Source of the DNA: a virus
DNA: 37,293 bases
Strand: one strand, 5' to 3'
Virus record (IMG/VR): IMGVR_UViG_3300031787_000380
Span: 1 to 37,293 of that record
Shown: positions 7,877-16,019 of the stretch, piece by piece
How the letters are laid out: each line of letters starts with the position of its first letter
How positions within the stretch are numbered: position 1 is the first letter of the stretch
Position numbers and translations under genes: made by a program
Notes under the pieces: generated by a model
The model's input: only the letters and a program-made list of their open reading frames with translations
Database searches by the model: none
What the model was told of the DNA's origin: nothing

Positions 7877-8119
7877 GTGATTGAGACGATCGCAACCGCT
7901 GGCCTCTCCGCAATCGCCGGAGGCGCCGCGGCATGGGCCACCCTGCAATCCCGCGTGGCGCGCGTCGAAGAGCTTGTGTCGGAATTGAAATCCGACAAGG
8001 CCAGCAAAGAGAGCTTGGACGCCGTGCGCGACGCCGTCGACCGCTTGCGCGACGACCTCGACAAGCGCTTTGACCGAATCGAGATCGCGATCCACGCGAT
8101 CGGAAAAGGGCACCCATGA
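7877..8119 (+). CDS. Small membrane-anchored coiled-coil protein, lysis region (80 aa)
   Basis: An 80-residue protein starting at GTG 7877 with GGGGG about 7 bases upstream. Residues 4-23 form a hydrophobic Ala/Gly-rich membrane segment. Residues 27-76 are a strongly charged coiled coil (ARVEELVSELKSDKASKESL onward). This N-in membrane anchor plus coiled coil resembles inner-membrane spanins and some holin-associated phage proteins. It overlaps the next gene by ATGA, and the endolysin follows two genes later. Holin accessory or spanin-like function is inferred from architecture and neighbours. Confidence 0.65.
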   Translation: MIETIATAGLSAIAGGAAAWATLQSRVARVEELVSELKSDKASKESLDAVRDAVDRLRDDLDKRFDRIEIAIHAIGKGHP

Positions 8120-8337
8120 TTGAGTCGTTCCTCCACAACGTCGCCACGCCGAACGCGCTGATCAACATCGTCGCCGTCTTGCTGGCGCTTTTTGCTCGTG
8201 ACGTCGTCGTCGGCGCCCTCCGTGCGCTTGCCAAGCGAGTGAAGGAGGACCGCGATCCAAGCAACGATTGGCTCGCCGACGCCGCGCTTGTCATCGTCGG
8301 CGCCGTCGAAAAAGTGCGCCTTCCGGGGCGCAAGTGA
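8116..8337 (+). CDS. Putative holin (73 aa)
   Basis: A 73-residue protein overlapping its neighbour upstream by ATGA and the endolysin downstream by GTGA. Residues 13-27 form a clear hydrophobic segment (ALINIVAVLLALFA). A second amphipathic stretch is at 28-38, then a charged middle (KRVKEDRDPSND), then a weaker hydrophobic stretch DAALVIVGAV at about 55-64. Small size, membrane segments and tight coupling to a lysin gene fit a holin, which would open the inner membrane at lysis time. There is no family-level match that I can name, so the call is contextual. Confidence 0.65.
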   Translation: MIESFLHNVATPNALINIVAVLLALFARDVVVGALRALAKRVKEDRDPSNDWLADAALVIVGAVEKVRLPGRK

Positions 8338-8873
8338 CGACGGCGAGATACAAACAAGCCGACGCGCGGTGGTCTTCCGCCGTGCTCGGGTTTGGCCCGT
8401 CGACCATCGGACGCGCGGGTTGCATGCTCGTATGTCTGTGCGAGGCCGCGCGCATGCTGCGCGGCGTTGAAATGCCGCCTCCGTTGCTCAATAGCGCGGG
8501 CATCGATCGCAAGGCGTTTCTGCACAGCATGGCGATCACGAAAGAGCTTGGCGCGCTCGCCGGGCTTGAGGTCGGGGAAAAGCAGACCGGCGACATTCCC
8601 ACGATGCGCGGCATGGTGGGCGAGACGCTGCGCGCGGGCGGGCTCGTGATCGCGCACGTCGACCACACCGGCGACGCTTTCGGCGACCATTTCGTGCTGA
8701 TCCACGGCGACGAGCACGACGCGAGCGGCTTCCGGCGCATGCTCTACGCCGACCCTGCGACGGGCAGGGATGCGCAGATCGACGCCGTGAACCTCGAAGG
8801 CGTGACGACGTGGGGAACGCGCGTCAAGACCTACCGCGTGCGCAACGTGCGGAGCGTGCGCGCCGCAAAATAG
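8334..8873 (+). CDS. C39-like cysteine peptidase, probable endolysin (179 aa)
   Basis: The GTG start at 8334 overlaps the putative holin stop. A longer upstream frame exists but would run through the whole end of the holin gene. The protein opens with YKQADARWSS, as in peptidase C39-like domains (PF13529), and has the catalytic pattern of that fold: Cys30 in a GRAGCM motif, His119 in GDHFVLIHG and Asp140 in YADPATG. These enzymes are papain-like and in phages often cut cell-wall peptide cross-links. With membrane proteins directly upstream, endolysin is the best call. No signal peptide is seen, consistent with holin-dependent release. The exact bond cut cannot be told. Confidence 0.75.
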   Translation: MTTARYKQADARWSSAVLGFGPSTIGRAGCMLVCLCEAARMLRGVEMPPPLLNSAGIDRKAFLHSMAITKELGALAGLEVGEKQTGDIPTMRGMVGETLRAGGLVIAHVDHTGDAFGDHFVLIHGDEHDASGFRRMLYADPATGRDAQIDAVNLEGVTTWGTRVKTYRVRNVRSVRAAK

Positions 8874-8881
8874 GGGGCAGC

Positions 8882-9661
8882 ATGCCAGCGAAAAAAGCGC
8901 GGCAGCGCAAGCGCTCCGACGTTGAATTGGTGCTCGTCTGCTCCGACGTGCACGTCCCCTATCACGATCCCTTCGCGTGGCGCGCGTTCCTCTTGCGCCT
9001 GGAGGACGTGCAACCAGATCGGCTCGTCATCAATGGCGACTTCGCCGATTTTCTCTCGGTATCGCTCCACGAGGATGGCCAACCGGCGCCCGATTTCGCG
9101 ATCGAGGTCGAGGCCGTGCGCAACGAATTAGCCAAGCTCCGCGCGGCGATGGGAACGCGGCCGATCCACTACTGCGAGGGCAATCACGAACACAGGCACG
9201 CCCGCTACGTCGCGAAAAAGGCACCCGTGCTGCGCGGGCGCGAGACGTGGCAATCGGCGCTCGGGCTCGCCGATTTCGGCATCACGTCGACGTCGTACGG
9301 GAAGGTCCACAAGATCGGACACCTCGGATTCACCCACGGCGTCTATGCGGGCGACGCCTATGCGAAGCAGCACCTCCTACGCTATGGCATGTCGCTGGTC
9401 ATCGGGCATTGTCATCGCGCGCAGATTCACACGCTGCCCGTCGCTGGCGCCGATGGCTCGCAGCACGTCCGCGGCGGATTCGGGATTCCGTGCCTCGCTC
9501 CCGTCGACGAGGCGCCCTATCTCAAAGGCCCTACGGGGTGGACGCAAGGCCACGGCGAATTCTGGATCGAGCGCGATAGCGGGCGATTCACCGCCGACGT
9601 CGTGATCTACACCGGGCAACGCTTCTGGCGCGATGGCAAGTGTTACGACGGGAGGGCGTGA
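8882..9661 (+). CDS. Calcineurin-like metallophosphoesterase (259 aa)
   Basis: ATG 8882 was chosen because GGGGG lies 7 bases upstream; an earlier in-frame start would overlap the lysin. The motifs of the calcineurin-like fold are in order: SDVHVPYHD (about 21-29), NGDFADF (about 51), GNHEHRH (about 98), THGVYAG (about 150) and GHCHRAQ (about 175). These carry the Asp, His and Asn ligands of a two-metal site. The enzyme should hydrolyse phosphomonoesters or diesters, possibly nucleic acid ends or nucleotides. Its place between lysin and neck genes is unusual for a replication enzyme. The substrate cannot be deduced. It overlaps the next gene by one base (TGATG). Confidence 0.85.
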   Translation: MPAKKARQRKRSDVELVLVCSDVHVPYHDPFAWRAFLLRLEDVQPDRLVINGDFADFLSVSLHEDGQPAPDFAIEVEAVRNELAKLRAAMGTRPIHYCEGNHEHRHARYVAKKAPVLRGRETWQSALGLADFGITSTSYGKVHKIGHLGFTHGVYAGDAYAKQHLLRYGMSLVIGHCHRAQIHTLPVAGADGSQHVRGGFGIPCLAPVDEAPYLKGPTGWTQGHGEFWIERDSGRFTADVVIYTGQRFWRDGKCYDGRA

Positions 9662-9915
9662 TGGATCTTCTCGACCTCATTGTCACGATCGTCGAGTGCG
9701 TGGCGATTGGCTTCGGCATGGAAGTGGGCGCCGTCGTCGCCAAGGCATTTGCCGTGCGCCTCCTGAACGGCGCATCACCCGTCACGGTGCACGACGTCGA
9801 GGGCGTCGAAGAAGACGCCGAAGAAGAGCCGGAAGAGGAGAAGAGCAAGCGCCGTCGTCGTGCTGCGCGCGGGCAGGGGGGAGCGTCGACACCCACCGCC
9901 GTGCGTGTTATGTAA
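9661..9915 (+). CDS. Small membrane protein with charged tail (84 aa)
   Basis: ATG 9661 overlaps the preceding stop by one base, with GGGAGG just upstream. Residues 3-33 are a long hydrophobic stretch (DLIVTIVECVAIGFGMEVGA onward). After it come an acidic run of Glu/Asp at about 46-60 and a basic run KSKRRRRAARG at about 61-71. The build suggests an inner-membrane protein with a cytoplasmic charged tail, perhaps a second holin or antiholin given the lysis genes upstream. Function is not recognised. Confidence 0.55.
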   Translation: MDLLDLIVTIVECVAIGFGMEVGAVVAKAFAVRLLNGASPVTVHDVEGVEEDAEEEPEEEKSKRRRRAARGQGGASTPTAVRVM

Positions 9916-9921
9916 GAGCCT

Positions 9922-10827
9922 ATGCTGCGCGTTCTTCTGGGCTCGACAGAGACGATCACGTCGTATCCGCGCCTCGCGGCCGATGGCGTCCTGACGTCGC
10001 ACGTCGCCACGAGCGCCACCGCTCGGCGCATCACGCCGACGAACCCCGACGCGGAGGGCGCCTACACCGCCGCCACGGTGGACAGCGTCTCGGCGACGAC
10101 GCAAGGCGCGCATCAAGAGGGCGACGATTCGATCACCGTTGGCGTTGCGCAGACATGGGTGGCCGGCCGGCGGTACTTGATCACCGACGCGACGGCGGGG
10201 CGTGAAATCGTCGTCGTCGCGACCAAGTCGGGCTCGTCCACTGAACTGTGGATGGCCGAACCGCTGCCGTGCGACATCGGCAATGGGTCGACGGTGCGCG
10301 GCATTGCCATCTCCGTCGCGTTGGGTGCGCTGCAAACCGCGTCTCCGGGCGCTGGCTATGTCCTCTTTCGTGCGACCATCGACGGCGTCGTGCGCGAATG
10401 GACGGAGCCGTTCCGCGTCGTCCGTCGCATCACGTCGATCGCGCTTACGCCAACGGACCTCACGCAGATTTACCCGGTCGTTCGCAAGCTCGCGTCGGCG
10501 ACGGACACGACGCTTGAAGAGGCGATTAACGCCGCGTGGCGTGTTGTCGTGCAGCCGGCGCTTGCCGCGCGCGGCATCCTCGACGAAGACATCCTTACCG
10601 ACGACGTCGTCATGCCGATGCACGCCGCTGCGGTCGTGCTGCATCTTGCGCGGCAGTGGCCGCAGGCGTCCGTCGATTTCGTGCAGCGCCTTGAATCGTC
10701 GTATGAGCAGATCAAGGCGACGACGTGGGACCGCATCGACCTTGCGACGGCGTCGCAGGATGACTCCACACCTGACGTCCCGACACCTGGTGCGCAGCCC
10801 CCGCGCTTTATGGCGATTTCGAGATGA
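9922..10827 (+). CDS. Putative head-tail connector / adaptor protein (301 aa)
   Basis: A 301-residue protein followed with a 4-base overlap by a probable tail-terminator and then the tail-tube gene. Residues 1-160 look beta-rich and Gly/Thr/Ala rich. Residues about 175-275 are helical and resemble head-tail adaptor proteins, including DLTQIYPVVRKLASATDTTL and a downstream pair of long helices. Neck adaptors bind under the portal and take the tail. The N-terminal beta domain is larger than in classical gp6/gp15-type adaptors, so this may be a fusion of an exposed domain to an adaptor. The call rests on helical content and order. Confidence 0.5.
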   Translation: MLRVLLGSTETITSYPRLAADGVLTSHVATSATARRITPTNPDAEGAYTAATVDSVSATTQGAHQEGDDSITVGVAQTWVAGRRYLITDATAGREIVVVATKSGSSTELWMAEPLPCDIGNGSTVRGIAISVALGALQTASPGAGYVLFRATIDGVVREWTEPFRVVRRITSIALTPTDLTQIYPVVRKLASATDTTLEEAINAAWRVVVQPALAARGILDEDILTDDVVMPMHAAAVVLHLARQWPQASVDFVQRLESSYEQIKATTWDRIDLATASQDDSTPDVPTPGAQPPRFMAISR

Positions 10828-11273
10828 GCTGGTCCGCCGCGCGCCCCGTGCTCGTGTCGATCATCGGCGCCGTCGCGCCGACGATTCGACGTCAAGGCTT
10901 GCCGACGAAGTTTCGTCACGACGAGAACGGCGACGAACTGAACCCGATCGGCGACTCGCGCCGGTACTGGCTGATCAGCAAGAGCGGCAACGCGATTGGG
11001 CATGTGCAGCCCACGGCGACCCGCTATCGCGTCTCCGTCGACGTCGTCGTCGAGTATGTCTTCGACGTGGATTCGTCGACGATGGACGAAGCGATCGTCG
11101 AGGATGCCGTGGAAATCATCCGCGCCCTTGCGTCGAGCGCCAACTGGCAGCGCCCCGCCTCTACGATCGTCGCTGTCTCGCCGGCCGGTGACAGCCTTGG
11201 GCCGTTCGTCGTCGAAGACGTCGACGGCGGCAAGCGGCTGCGCATCACCCTGGACGTGGAGTTTACCCGATGA
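10824..11273 (+). CDS. Putative tail terminator / tail completion protein (149 aa)
   Basis: A 149-residue protein overlapping the gene before and the tail-tube gene after by four bases each. It has an N-terminal helix, strands at YRVSVDVVVEYVFDVDS, a helix at about 87-105 (EAIVEDAVEIIRALA), and a last strand pair ending in LRITLDVEFTR. Length, alpha-beta pattern and the slot directly before the tail-tube gene match gpU/HK97 gp10-like tail terminators, which cap the tail tube at fixed length. The family is inferred from pattern and position. Confidence 0.55.
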   Translation: MSWSAARPVLVSIIGAVAPTIRRQGLPTKFRHDENGDELNPIGDSRRYWLISKSGNAIGHVQPTATRYRVSVDVVVEYVFDVDSSTMDEAIVEDAVEIIRALASSANWQRPASTIVAVSPAGDSLGPFVVEDVDGGKRLRITLDVEFTR

Positions 11274-12535
11274 CCGACATTAGCCGCCTGCAAACCCTCC
11301 GCTACCGTCTGCACAGCAACGCCACGACGTTCACCGGAATCGGCGATTCGCCGTTCACTGGTCTGGCCGGTGGGCTTGCCCCGGTGCCGCTGCAAATCAC
11401 CGACGACGGCTCGTCGTTCTTGCCGCGCCAGCGCACCCCGATCGATCGCTCGCTGCGTTCGCTGTCGGGCCGGCGCTTCCCGCACGTTCGCGGCGCGCAG
11501 GACACGGGCGACCTGACCGTCACGACGGAATTCAAGGGCGTGAACGCCAACAGCGGCGGCGCCGTCGCCGATTGGGAGGCGAAGATGGAGCAGGGCTACC
11601 TGCTTGCGTCTCTCTTCGGCGCTGTTGCTCCGGCGACGACGTCGACGGCGTCGACTGTCGACACGACGGGCCATACTCCCGCGACCGGTGTTTTGCAGGT
11701 TGTGTCCGGCACCAACTACAGCGTCGGACAGGTGATCGCGTTTGCCACTTCTGCCGGCTTGCAGATCGGGCGCATCGAAATCAAGGCAACCAACGTTCTC
11801 ACGTTGCAGCATCCCTACAGCGGCACGCCGACGACGGGCGCCACGGTGTTCCGTCTTGCGACCTACACCGTCAGCGATTCGGTCACGTCGCACGTTCACG
11901 CGTTCTTCTCGGCTGAAGGCGACAACTGGCGCCGCGACTATGCGGGCTGCGCGCCCATGTCGCTCAACATCGGCATTCCGAACACTGGCGTTCTCACCAT
12001 GTCGTCGGTCTTCTCGCCGACGTCGTGGTCCGACGTTGCGGAAGCTAACCCGGCCTATGCCGACCCGGTCGCCGGCAATCCGCTGGTCAACGACGGCGCC
12101 TACTTCCGCGTCGACGGCGTGGAGTACCTGCTTCGCAACGCGAGCATCACCTACAACTGCGCCACCGCGATCCGTGAGACGGCCAGCAAGACCAACGGCA
12201 AGCTCGGCGGCGTCTGCGGCACCGGCGACGGGAAGTCGTTCATGATCGAGGGCGAGCTGTACATCGGCGACAACGCCGGCACGATCGGCGAACTCGTCGA
12301 CAACACCGGCACGCCGTCGCTCGTGAACTTGCTCGGCAGCGACGTCGCCGCCGGCCAGATTTCGACGGCACGCGAAGTGGCGCTTCAGGTCGGCACCGAG
12401 ATCGGTGGTTGCCTCTACGCGCTCCTCCCGACCGCGGATTTCCGCGCGACGGTGCAGACGTCGGGCGCGTTCCCCGTCGTGAAGTTTCAGGCGATGGGCA
12501 CGGGGGCGTTGCCTGGTACGCTGGCAGTCGGCTAG
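11270..12535 (+). CDS. Major tail (tube) protein
   Basis: A 421-residue protein followed by the frameshifted chaperone genes and the tape measure, which is the fixed place of the tail tube gene in siphophages. It is rich in Thr, Ser, Gly and Ala with many strands, and has a repeated-domain look (ATSTASTVDTTGHTP linker near 130-150). At 421 residues it is longer than lambda gpV (246), so it probably carries an extra domain exposed on the tail surface, possibly residues about 125-200, which read like an inserted beta domain. The tail-tube call is firm from context. Confidence 0.8.
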   Translation: MTDISRLQTLRYRLHSNATTFTGIGDSPFTGLAGGLAPVPLQITDDGSSFLPRQRTPIDRSLRSLSGRRFPHVRGAQDTGDLTVTTEFKGVNANSGGAVADWEAKMEQGYLLASLFGAVAPATTSTASTVDTTGHTPATGVLQVVSGTNYSVGQVIAFATSAGLQIGRIEIKATNVLTLQHPYSGTPTTGATVFRLATYTVSDSVTSHVHAFFSAEGDNWRRDYAGCAPMSLNIGIPNTGVLTMSSVFSPTSWSDVAEANPAYADPVAGNPLVNDGAYFRVDGVEYLLRNASITYNCATAIRETASKTNGKLGGVCGTGDGKSFMIEGELYIGDNAGTIGELVDNTGTPSLVNLLGSDVAAGQISTAREVALQVGTEIGGCLYALLPTADFRATVQTSGAFPVVKFQAMGTGALPGTLAVG

Positions 12536-12545
12536 CGTCCGAAGG

Positions 12546-13196
12546 ATGGCACCCATCCTTATCTATCCGGGACAGCAGGGCGAGCCGGTCGCCCTGCTTT
12601 CCGTTTTGCGCGAAGCTCACGACGCGGCACGCGCGGCACGACAAGCGGAGATCGATGCGCGCGTCAAGGCGCGCGTTCCTCTCGACGACAGCACCAACTG
12701 GCAGGAGGCAAGCGAGGCAATCGCGCGCGCAAGCCTCGCCCACGGCGACCGCGATAGCGGCAAAGTCGCGGCGGCGGCGCGTGACCTGTTGGCGCACACC
12801 GAAAACAACGCGCTTGAACCCCTCGGCGATTTCGTTGCCGATCATGACCTCGACGGGATCGTGATGACGATGCGTGTCGTCGACGATGCGACGCGTAGGC
12901 TTTGGAACGCGCAGACGCAGGCGGCGTGGCTCGGTATCCGAAACGCCATGCGTGGCGACGACGTGGTGGCGCGACGCGAGGCGTACGATCGCCTAGAGCG
13001 CGCCTACGAAACCGTCGTCGTGGGCGTCGTGGCGAAGCTAGACGGCCTTGCAGGACTGCGCGACACGGTGGCCGACTCGATGCCCGCGCTGCGCCTCGCC
13101 GGGCTTCTCGTGCCGCTCTACACGGCCGCGCGGCACTTCTTGGAGTTGCCCCCGGGAAAAGCGTTGCGCTGTGGTCTGCTTCCGCCGTCGACCTGA
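12546..13196 (+). CDS. Tail assembly chaperone, short form (216 aa)
   Basis: A 216-residue, mostly helical protein between tail-tube and tape-measure genes. In siphophages this place holds the G protein of the G/GT chaperone pair, which binds the tape measure and recruits tube protein without entering the virion. A G GGA AAA heptamer sits in the right phase 36 bases before its stop and would allow a -1 shift into the following frame. The ribosome site is odd: GAAGG touches the ATG with no spacing, so its initiation may be weak or use another signal. No sequence family is recognised; the call rests on order plus slip site. Confidence 0.75.
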   Translation: MAPILIYPGQQGEPVALLSVLREAHDAARAARQAEIDARVKARVPLDDSTNWQEASEAIARASLAHGDRDSGKVAAAARDLLAHTENNALEPLGDFVADHDLDGIVMTMRVVDDATRRLWNAQTQAAWLGIRNAMRGDDVVARREAYDRLERAYETVVVGVVAKLDGLAGLRDTVADSMPALRLAGLLVPLYTAARHFLELPPGKALRCGLLPPST

Positions 13197-13516
13197 GCGA
13201 ATTCGATTGCGGCAAGTGCCCCGCAGCGCGGCGCAAGACCTTTGGCTGTCACGGTGGGGCGACGATGCAATTCTTCGCCGGCACCGAATATGCGACGCGG
13301 ACATGCCCGCGTCGTCACCTGATCGACCACCCCGACGTTAGCGGGCCGCTGTCGCTGTGGCGCGCCTGCGAGGGCAAGCCGGGGATCGAATCGCTCCGCA
13401 CGCTGTCGACGCACACCGTCGACGCTTTCAGCGTTATCGACGCGGGCAGAAGTGCTAAGATCGAGGACGAAGCGCGCGCGGCTCGCGAGGCGTCTGCCAC
13501 GTCGGCGAAGAGGTAG
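12546..13516 (+). CDS. Tail assembly chaperone, -1 frameshift fusion (about 323 aa)
   Basis: The predicted GT product is 205 codons of the short form up to the slip site at 13154-13160, then about 118 residues read from 13160 to the stop before 13516. The extension has two CxxC-like knuckles (DCGKC and, later, FGCHGG), then a TCPRRHLID segment, so it may bind zinc. It has no start codon of its own with a ribosome site near its beginning, which is what a frameshift-only extension should look like. The tape measure starts at 13519, two bases after this stop. The fusion normally links the chaperone to the tape measure during assembly. Confidence 0.75.
13154..13160 (+). promoter_or_regulatory. 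Programmed -1 ribosomal frameshift site GGGAAAA
   Basis: In the reading frame of the short chaperone the bases read G GGA AAA, the X XXY YYZ pattern and close to lambda's G GGA AAG. Slippage by -1 at this point leads directly into the open extension frame, which stays open to 13516. Confidence 0.8.
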
Positions 13517-13518
13517 CG

Positions 13519-15216
13519 ATGCAAGGTCAAACGATCGAAACCAAGGTCACGGTCGACGCGACGGACGCGATCGCTCAATTCGCGAAGTTTGAGCACGAGA
13601 CGAAGGCAGCGGAAAAGGCGTTGCGCGATGCCGATGCTGCGACGAAGGCGTTTCAGAAATCGCAGGCAGATGCGGTCGCTGCTGTCACCGCAATCGACCA
13701 AAAGATCGCCAGATACGAACGCGACATGATGGCGCTTGGCATGGCGATCTTGTCTGGCAGCGGAAACACGAAAGCCTATGAGGTAGAACTTCGCCAGTTG
13801 GGCAGAGAACTTGACGCGCTCACCGGCAAAACCGTGCCAGCGGCCAACAAGACACGTGAATTCTCAAAAGCCGTGAACGAAGTAGGGGTGAGCGGGCGCG
13901 GTGGCGGCATGGCCATGCTCGAATTTTCCCGCGCGTTTGAGGATGCACAATACGGAATCGGCGGCGTCCTCAACAACATCCCCGGATTGCTGACCGCATT
14001 GGGCGTCGGCGCTGGCCTCACTGGCGTTGCTAGCGTTGCTGCGGTTGGCATTTCGATGCTCACAAAGAATTTTGGCGGGCTTGATCCAGCCGCAAAAGAG
14101 GCATCCGACGCCGCAAAAGAGCACGTCAAATCACTTCGGGATGAAATTTCAGGGCTTCAGCGTGATTTGCGCGCTTTGCAAGTTGGCGCCGAACGGGCCT
14201 CAATGGAAGAGCAAGCACGCGCAGTGATGGCGGCGCAGGCGGAATTTGAGAAAGCTGTTTCGCCGATAGGAGGCGCGGAGCGCTTTGCCCGATTGCGCGA
14301 CAACGAAAAATTGGTCGGGACGATTGCCGTTCAGATGGAAACGGCGAAGCAAAAGGCATCCGATCTTGAGCTTGAAATCTCAAAGCTCGCCGGCATGCGC
14401 AGGATTCAGATTGAAAAGGACGATCAAAGACGCATTGACCTAGCCGTTGATACGGCTAACGCCATCACAGAGATCGAAAGAAAAGAAGCAGAAAAGCGAT
14501 CCAGCGCCGCGAAAAAAGAAGCGAGCAAAGCAAAAAAGGAAACTCAGCCAAAATTTGAATTCAACATCGGCCAGCGCGAGATGATCGACGTCGTCGGACT
14601 GGCGGCGCAGAAGCGCGAAGACATGCTGAACGACATTGCTTGGCAAGCGTCGCAAGTGCGTATCGGCATCGCCGAACAAGAGGCACAATCCATCTCCGGC
14701 ATCGTGATCGGCTCGCTTGGTGGGCTCGACCAAATCGCAACGGGCGCGGTGTCGACGGTGGCGTCTGGCCTGCAACAGATGACTACCGACATGCTCACCG
14801 GGCAGGAGCACATCGCCGAACGCTTCGGCGCGCTCGTGATGCAGCAGGCCGGGCAATCGCTCGTGTCGTCGGGGACCAAGCTCGCCGGTGAAGCTGTGGT
14901 GTCTGCCCTGACGCCTGGAGGGCAGGCGCTTGCGGTGACGCAGGCGGGCGCGGCGGCTGGCCTGATTGCCACCGGTATTGGGCTTGGCGGCGTCGCTGCG
15001 GGCATCGAGCACATGGCGGCGGGCGGCAAGATCGGCAAGCCGATCGAGAAGAGTGGCGAGCGCGACAAAGGCGTCGCGCCTCGAAGTAGCCGCGACCGCG
15101 GCGGCGGGCCGCTCGTGATCAATGTCTCCTACGGCGTCGGCGGGCCGCTGCCCGAAGATACCGCGCGCGAGATCGCCAAGGTACAGCGCCAAGGTGCGCG
15201 ACGAGGTGGGGCATGA
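13519..15216 (+). CDS. Tail tape measure protein (565 aa)
   Basis: A 565-residue protein starting two bases after the chaperone stop. Residues 1-115 are a helical coil rich in Ala/Lys/Glu. Residues about 150-180 form a Gly/Val/Ala hydrophobic stretch. A long coiled coil at about 190-355 contains Lys-Glu runs. A second hydrophobic Gly/Ala-rich stretch is at about 470-500. This is the normal build of tape measures, which set tail length. At roughly 1.5 angstrom per residue it predicts a tail of about 85 nm, rather short. Bases 13,900-14,570 are clearly more A/T-rich than the flanks, with more AAA/GAA/ATT codons, which suggests a separately acquired middle. Confidence 0.85.
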   Translation: MQGQTIETKVTVDATDAIAQFAKFEHETKAAEKALRDADAATKAFQKSQADAVAAVTAIDQKIARYERDMMALGMAILSGSGNTKAYEVELRQLGRELDALTGKTVPAANKTREFSKAVNEVGVSGRGGGMAMLEFSRAFEDAQYGIGGVLNNIPGLLTALGVGAGLTGVASVAAVGISMLTKNFGGLDPAAKEASDAAKEHVKSLRDEISGLQRDLRALQVGAERASMEEQARAVMAAQAEFEKAVSPIGGAERFARLRDNEKLVGTIAVQMETAKQKASDLELEISKLAGMRRIQIEKDDQRRIDLAVDTANAITEIERKEAEKRSSAAKKEASKAKKETQPKFEFNIGQREMIDVVGLAAQKREDMLNDIAWQASQVRIGIAEQEAQSISGIVIGSLGGLDQIATGAVSTVASGLQQMTTDMLTGQEHIAERFGALVMQQAGQSLVSSGTKLAGEAVVSALTPGGQALAVTQAGAAAGLIATGIGLGGVAAGIEHMAAGGKIGKPIEKSGERDKGVAPRSSRDRGGGPLVINVSYGVGGPLPEDTAREIAKVQRQGARRGGA

Positions 15217-16016
15217 GTTATCCCGTGATGCTTGGCGCCGTCGTGCTGACGGGGTCCAACAACGTGCTGCGTTTCACCGAAGGCGCATCGACGAACAACG
15301 CCACGATCGCGGCGGGTATTTACTACCTGCGCGGCGACGGCGCGGCGGGCGATCTGTGCCTCGCGTTGAAAACCGCACTGGAGGCAGCAGGCGCGTCGAC
15401 CAACACCTACACAGTCACGGTTGCGTGGAGCATCGATCCTGCCGTTGCAGGCGCGCGCATCACGATCACGCGCGCCACGGGCGCCGATAACTTCGGCGTG
15501 CTGTGGGCCGATGCACTGACGACATTTGACGAGGCGCTGCTCGGCTTTTCGGCAAACGACACGGTCAACGCCACGGCGAAGACCTCGACGAAGTCGTGCG
15601 CGTCGGTGTGGGTGTGCAACGACGTAGCGCGCGAGATCGAGCCGTTTTCGGAGCGTGTGGTGGCTGTGCCTCGTGCGGTGTCGGGCCGTGTGCAGGGCGT
15701 GACGCGCTCGGCGCGGATGCAATCGTGGCGCCTTGGGCTGGCCTTCGTCGACGAGCGGCGCACGTTTGTCGAGCACGCACTGGCCGGGCCGCAGGACACG
15801 CTAGAGGGCTTCATGGAGCGCTTTGGCGCGGGTGCTTCGCTAGAGCTTCACGAGGCGCAGGTTTCGTCGGGCACCACGCTTGCGGCGCTGTCGTCGTCCA
15901 CGCTGGTCGACGTGGCGCATTTCACCGAGGAATCCCTCACCACGTTCGAGCCCGCGCGCTTGGGGCCTGGCGTGCCGCTCTACTCGCTCGATCTTCGCCT
16001 GCACGCTAAGGTGTGA
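15213..16016 (+). CDS. Putative distal tail protein (267 aa)
   Basis: A 267-residue protein overlapping the tape measure stop by four bases. Residues 1-120 form an Ala/Thr/Asn-rich beta domain. Residues about 135-267 have strands such as VVAVPRAVSGRVQG and ARMQSWRLGLAFVDERR and end in VPLYSLDLRLHAKV. In siphophages the gene after the tape measure usually encodes the distal tail protein that links tube and tip. The place is right, but the fold is not provable by eye. Confidence 0.5.
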   Translation: MSYPVMLGAVVLTGSNNVLRFTEGASTNNATIAAGIYYLRGDGAAGDLCLALKTALEAAGASTNTYTVTVAWSIDPAVAGARITITRATGADNFGVLWADALTTFDEALLGFSANDTVNATAKTSTKSCASVWVCNDVAREIEPFSERVVAVPRAVSGRVQGVTRSARMQSWRLGLAFVDERRTFVEHALAGPQDTLEGFMERFGAGASLELHEAQVSSGTTLAALSSSTLVDVAHFTEESLTTFEPARLGPGVPLYSLDLRLHAKV

Positions 16017-16019
16017 GCC

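Noticed and set aside
7029-8717. Long minus-strand open frame of 562 codons opposite the repeat protein and lysis genes
   Set aside because: It is the antisense of GC-rich repeats and coupled plus-strand genes. It has low-complexity Pro/Ala/Arg/Val content, no ribosome site and no recognisable domain.
11024-12556. Minus-strand open frame of 510 codons opposite the tail tube gene
   Set aside because: It has Arg/Ala/Gly/Val-rich antisense composition, and the opposite strand has a well-placed tail gene with coupled neighbours.
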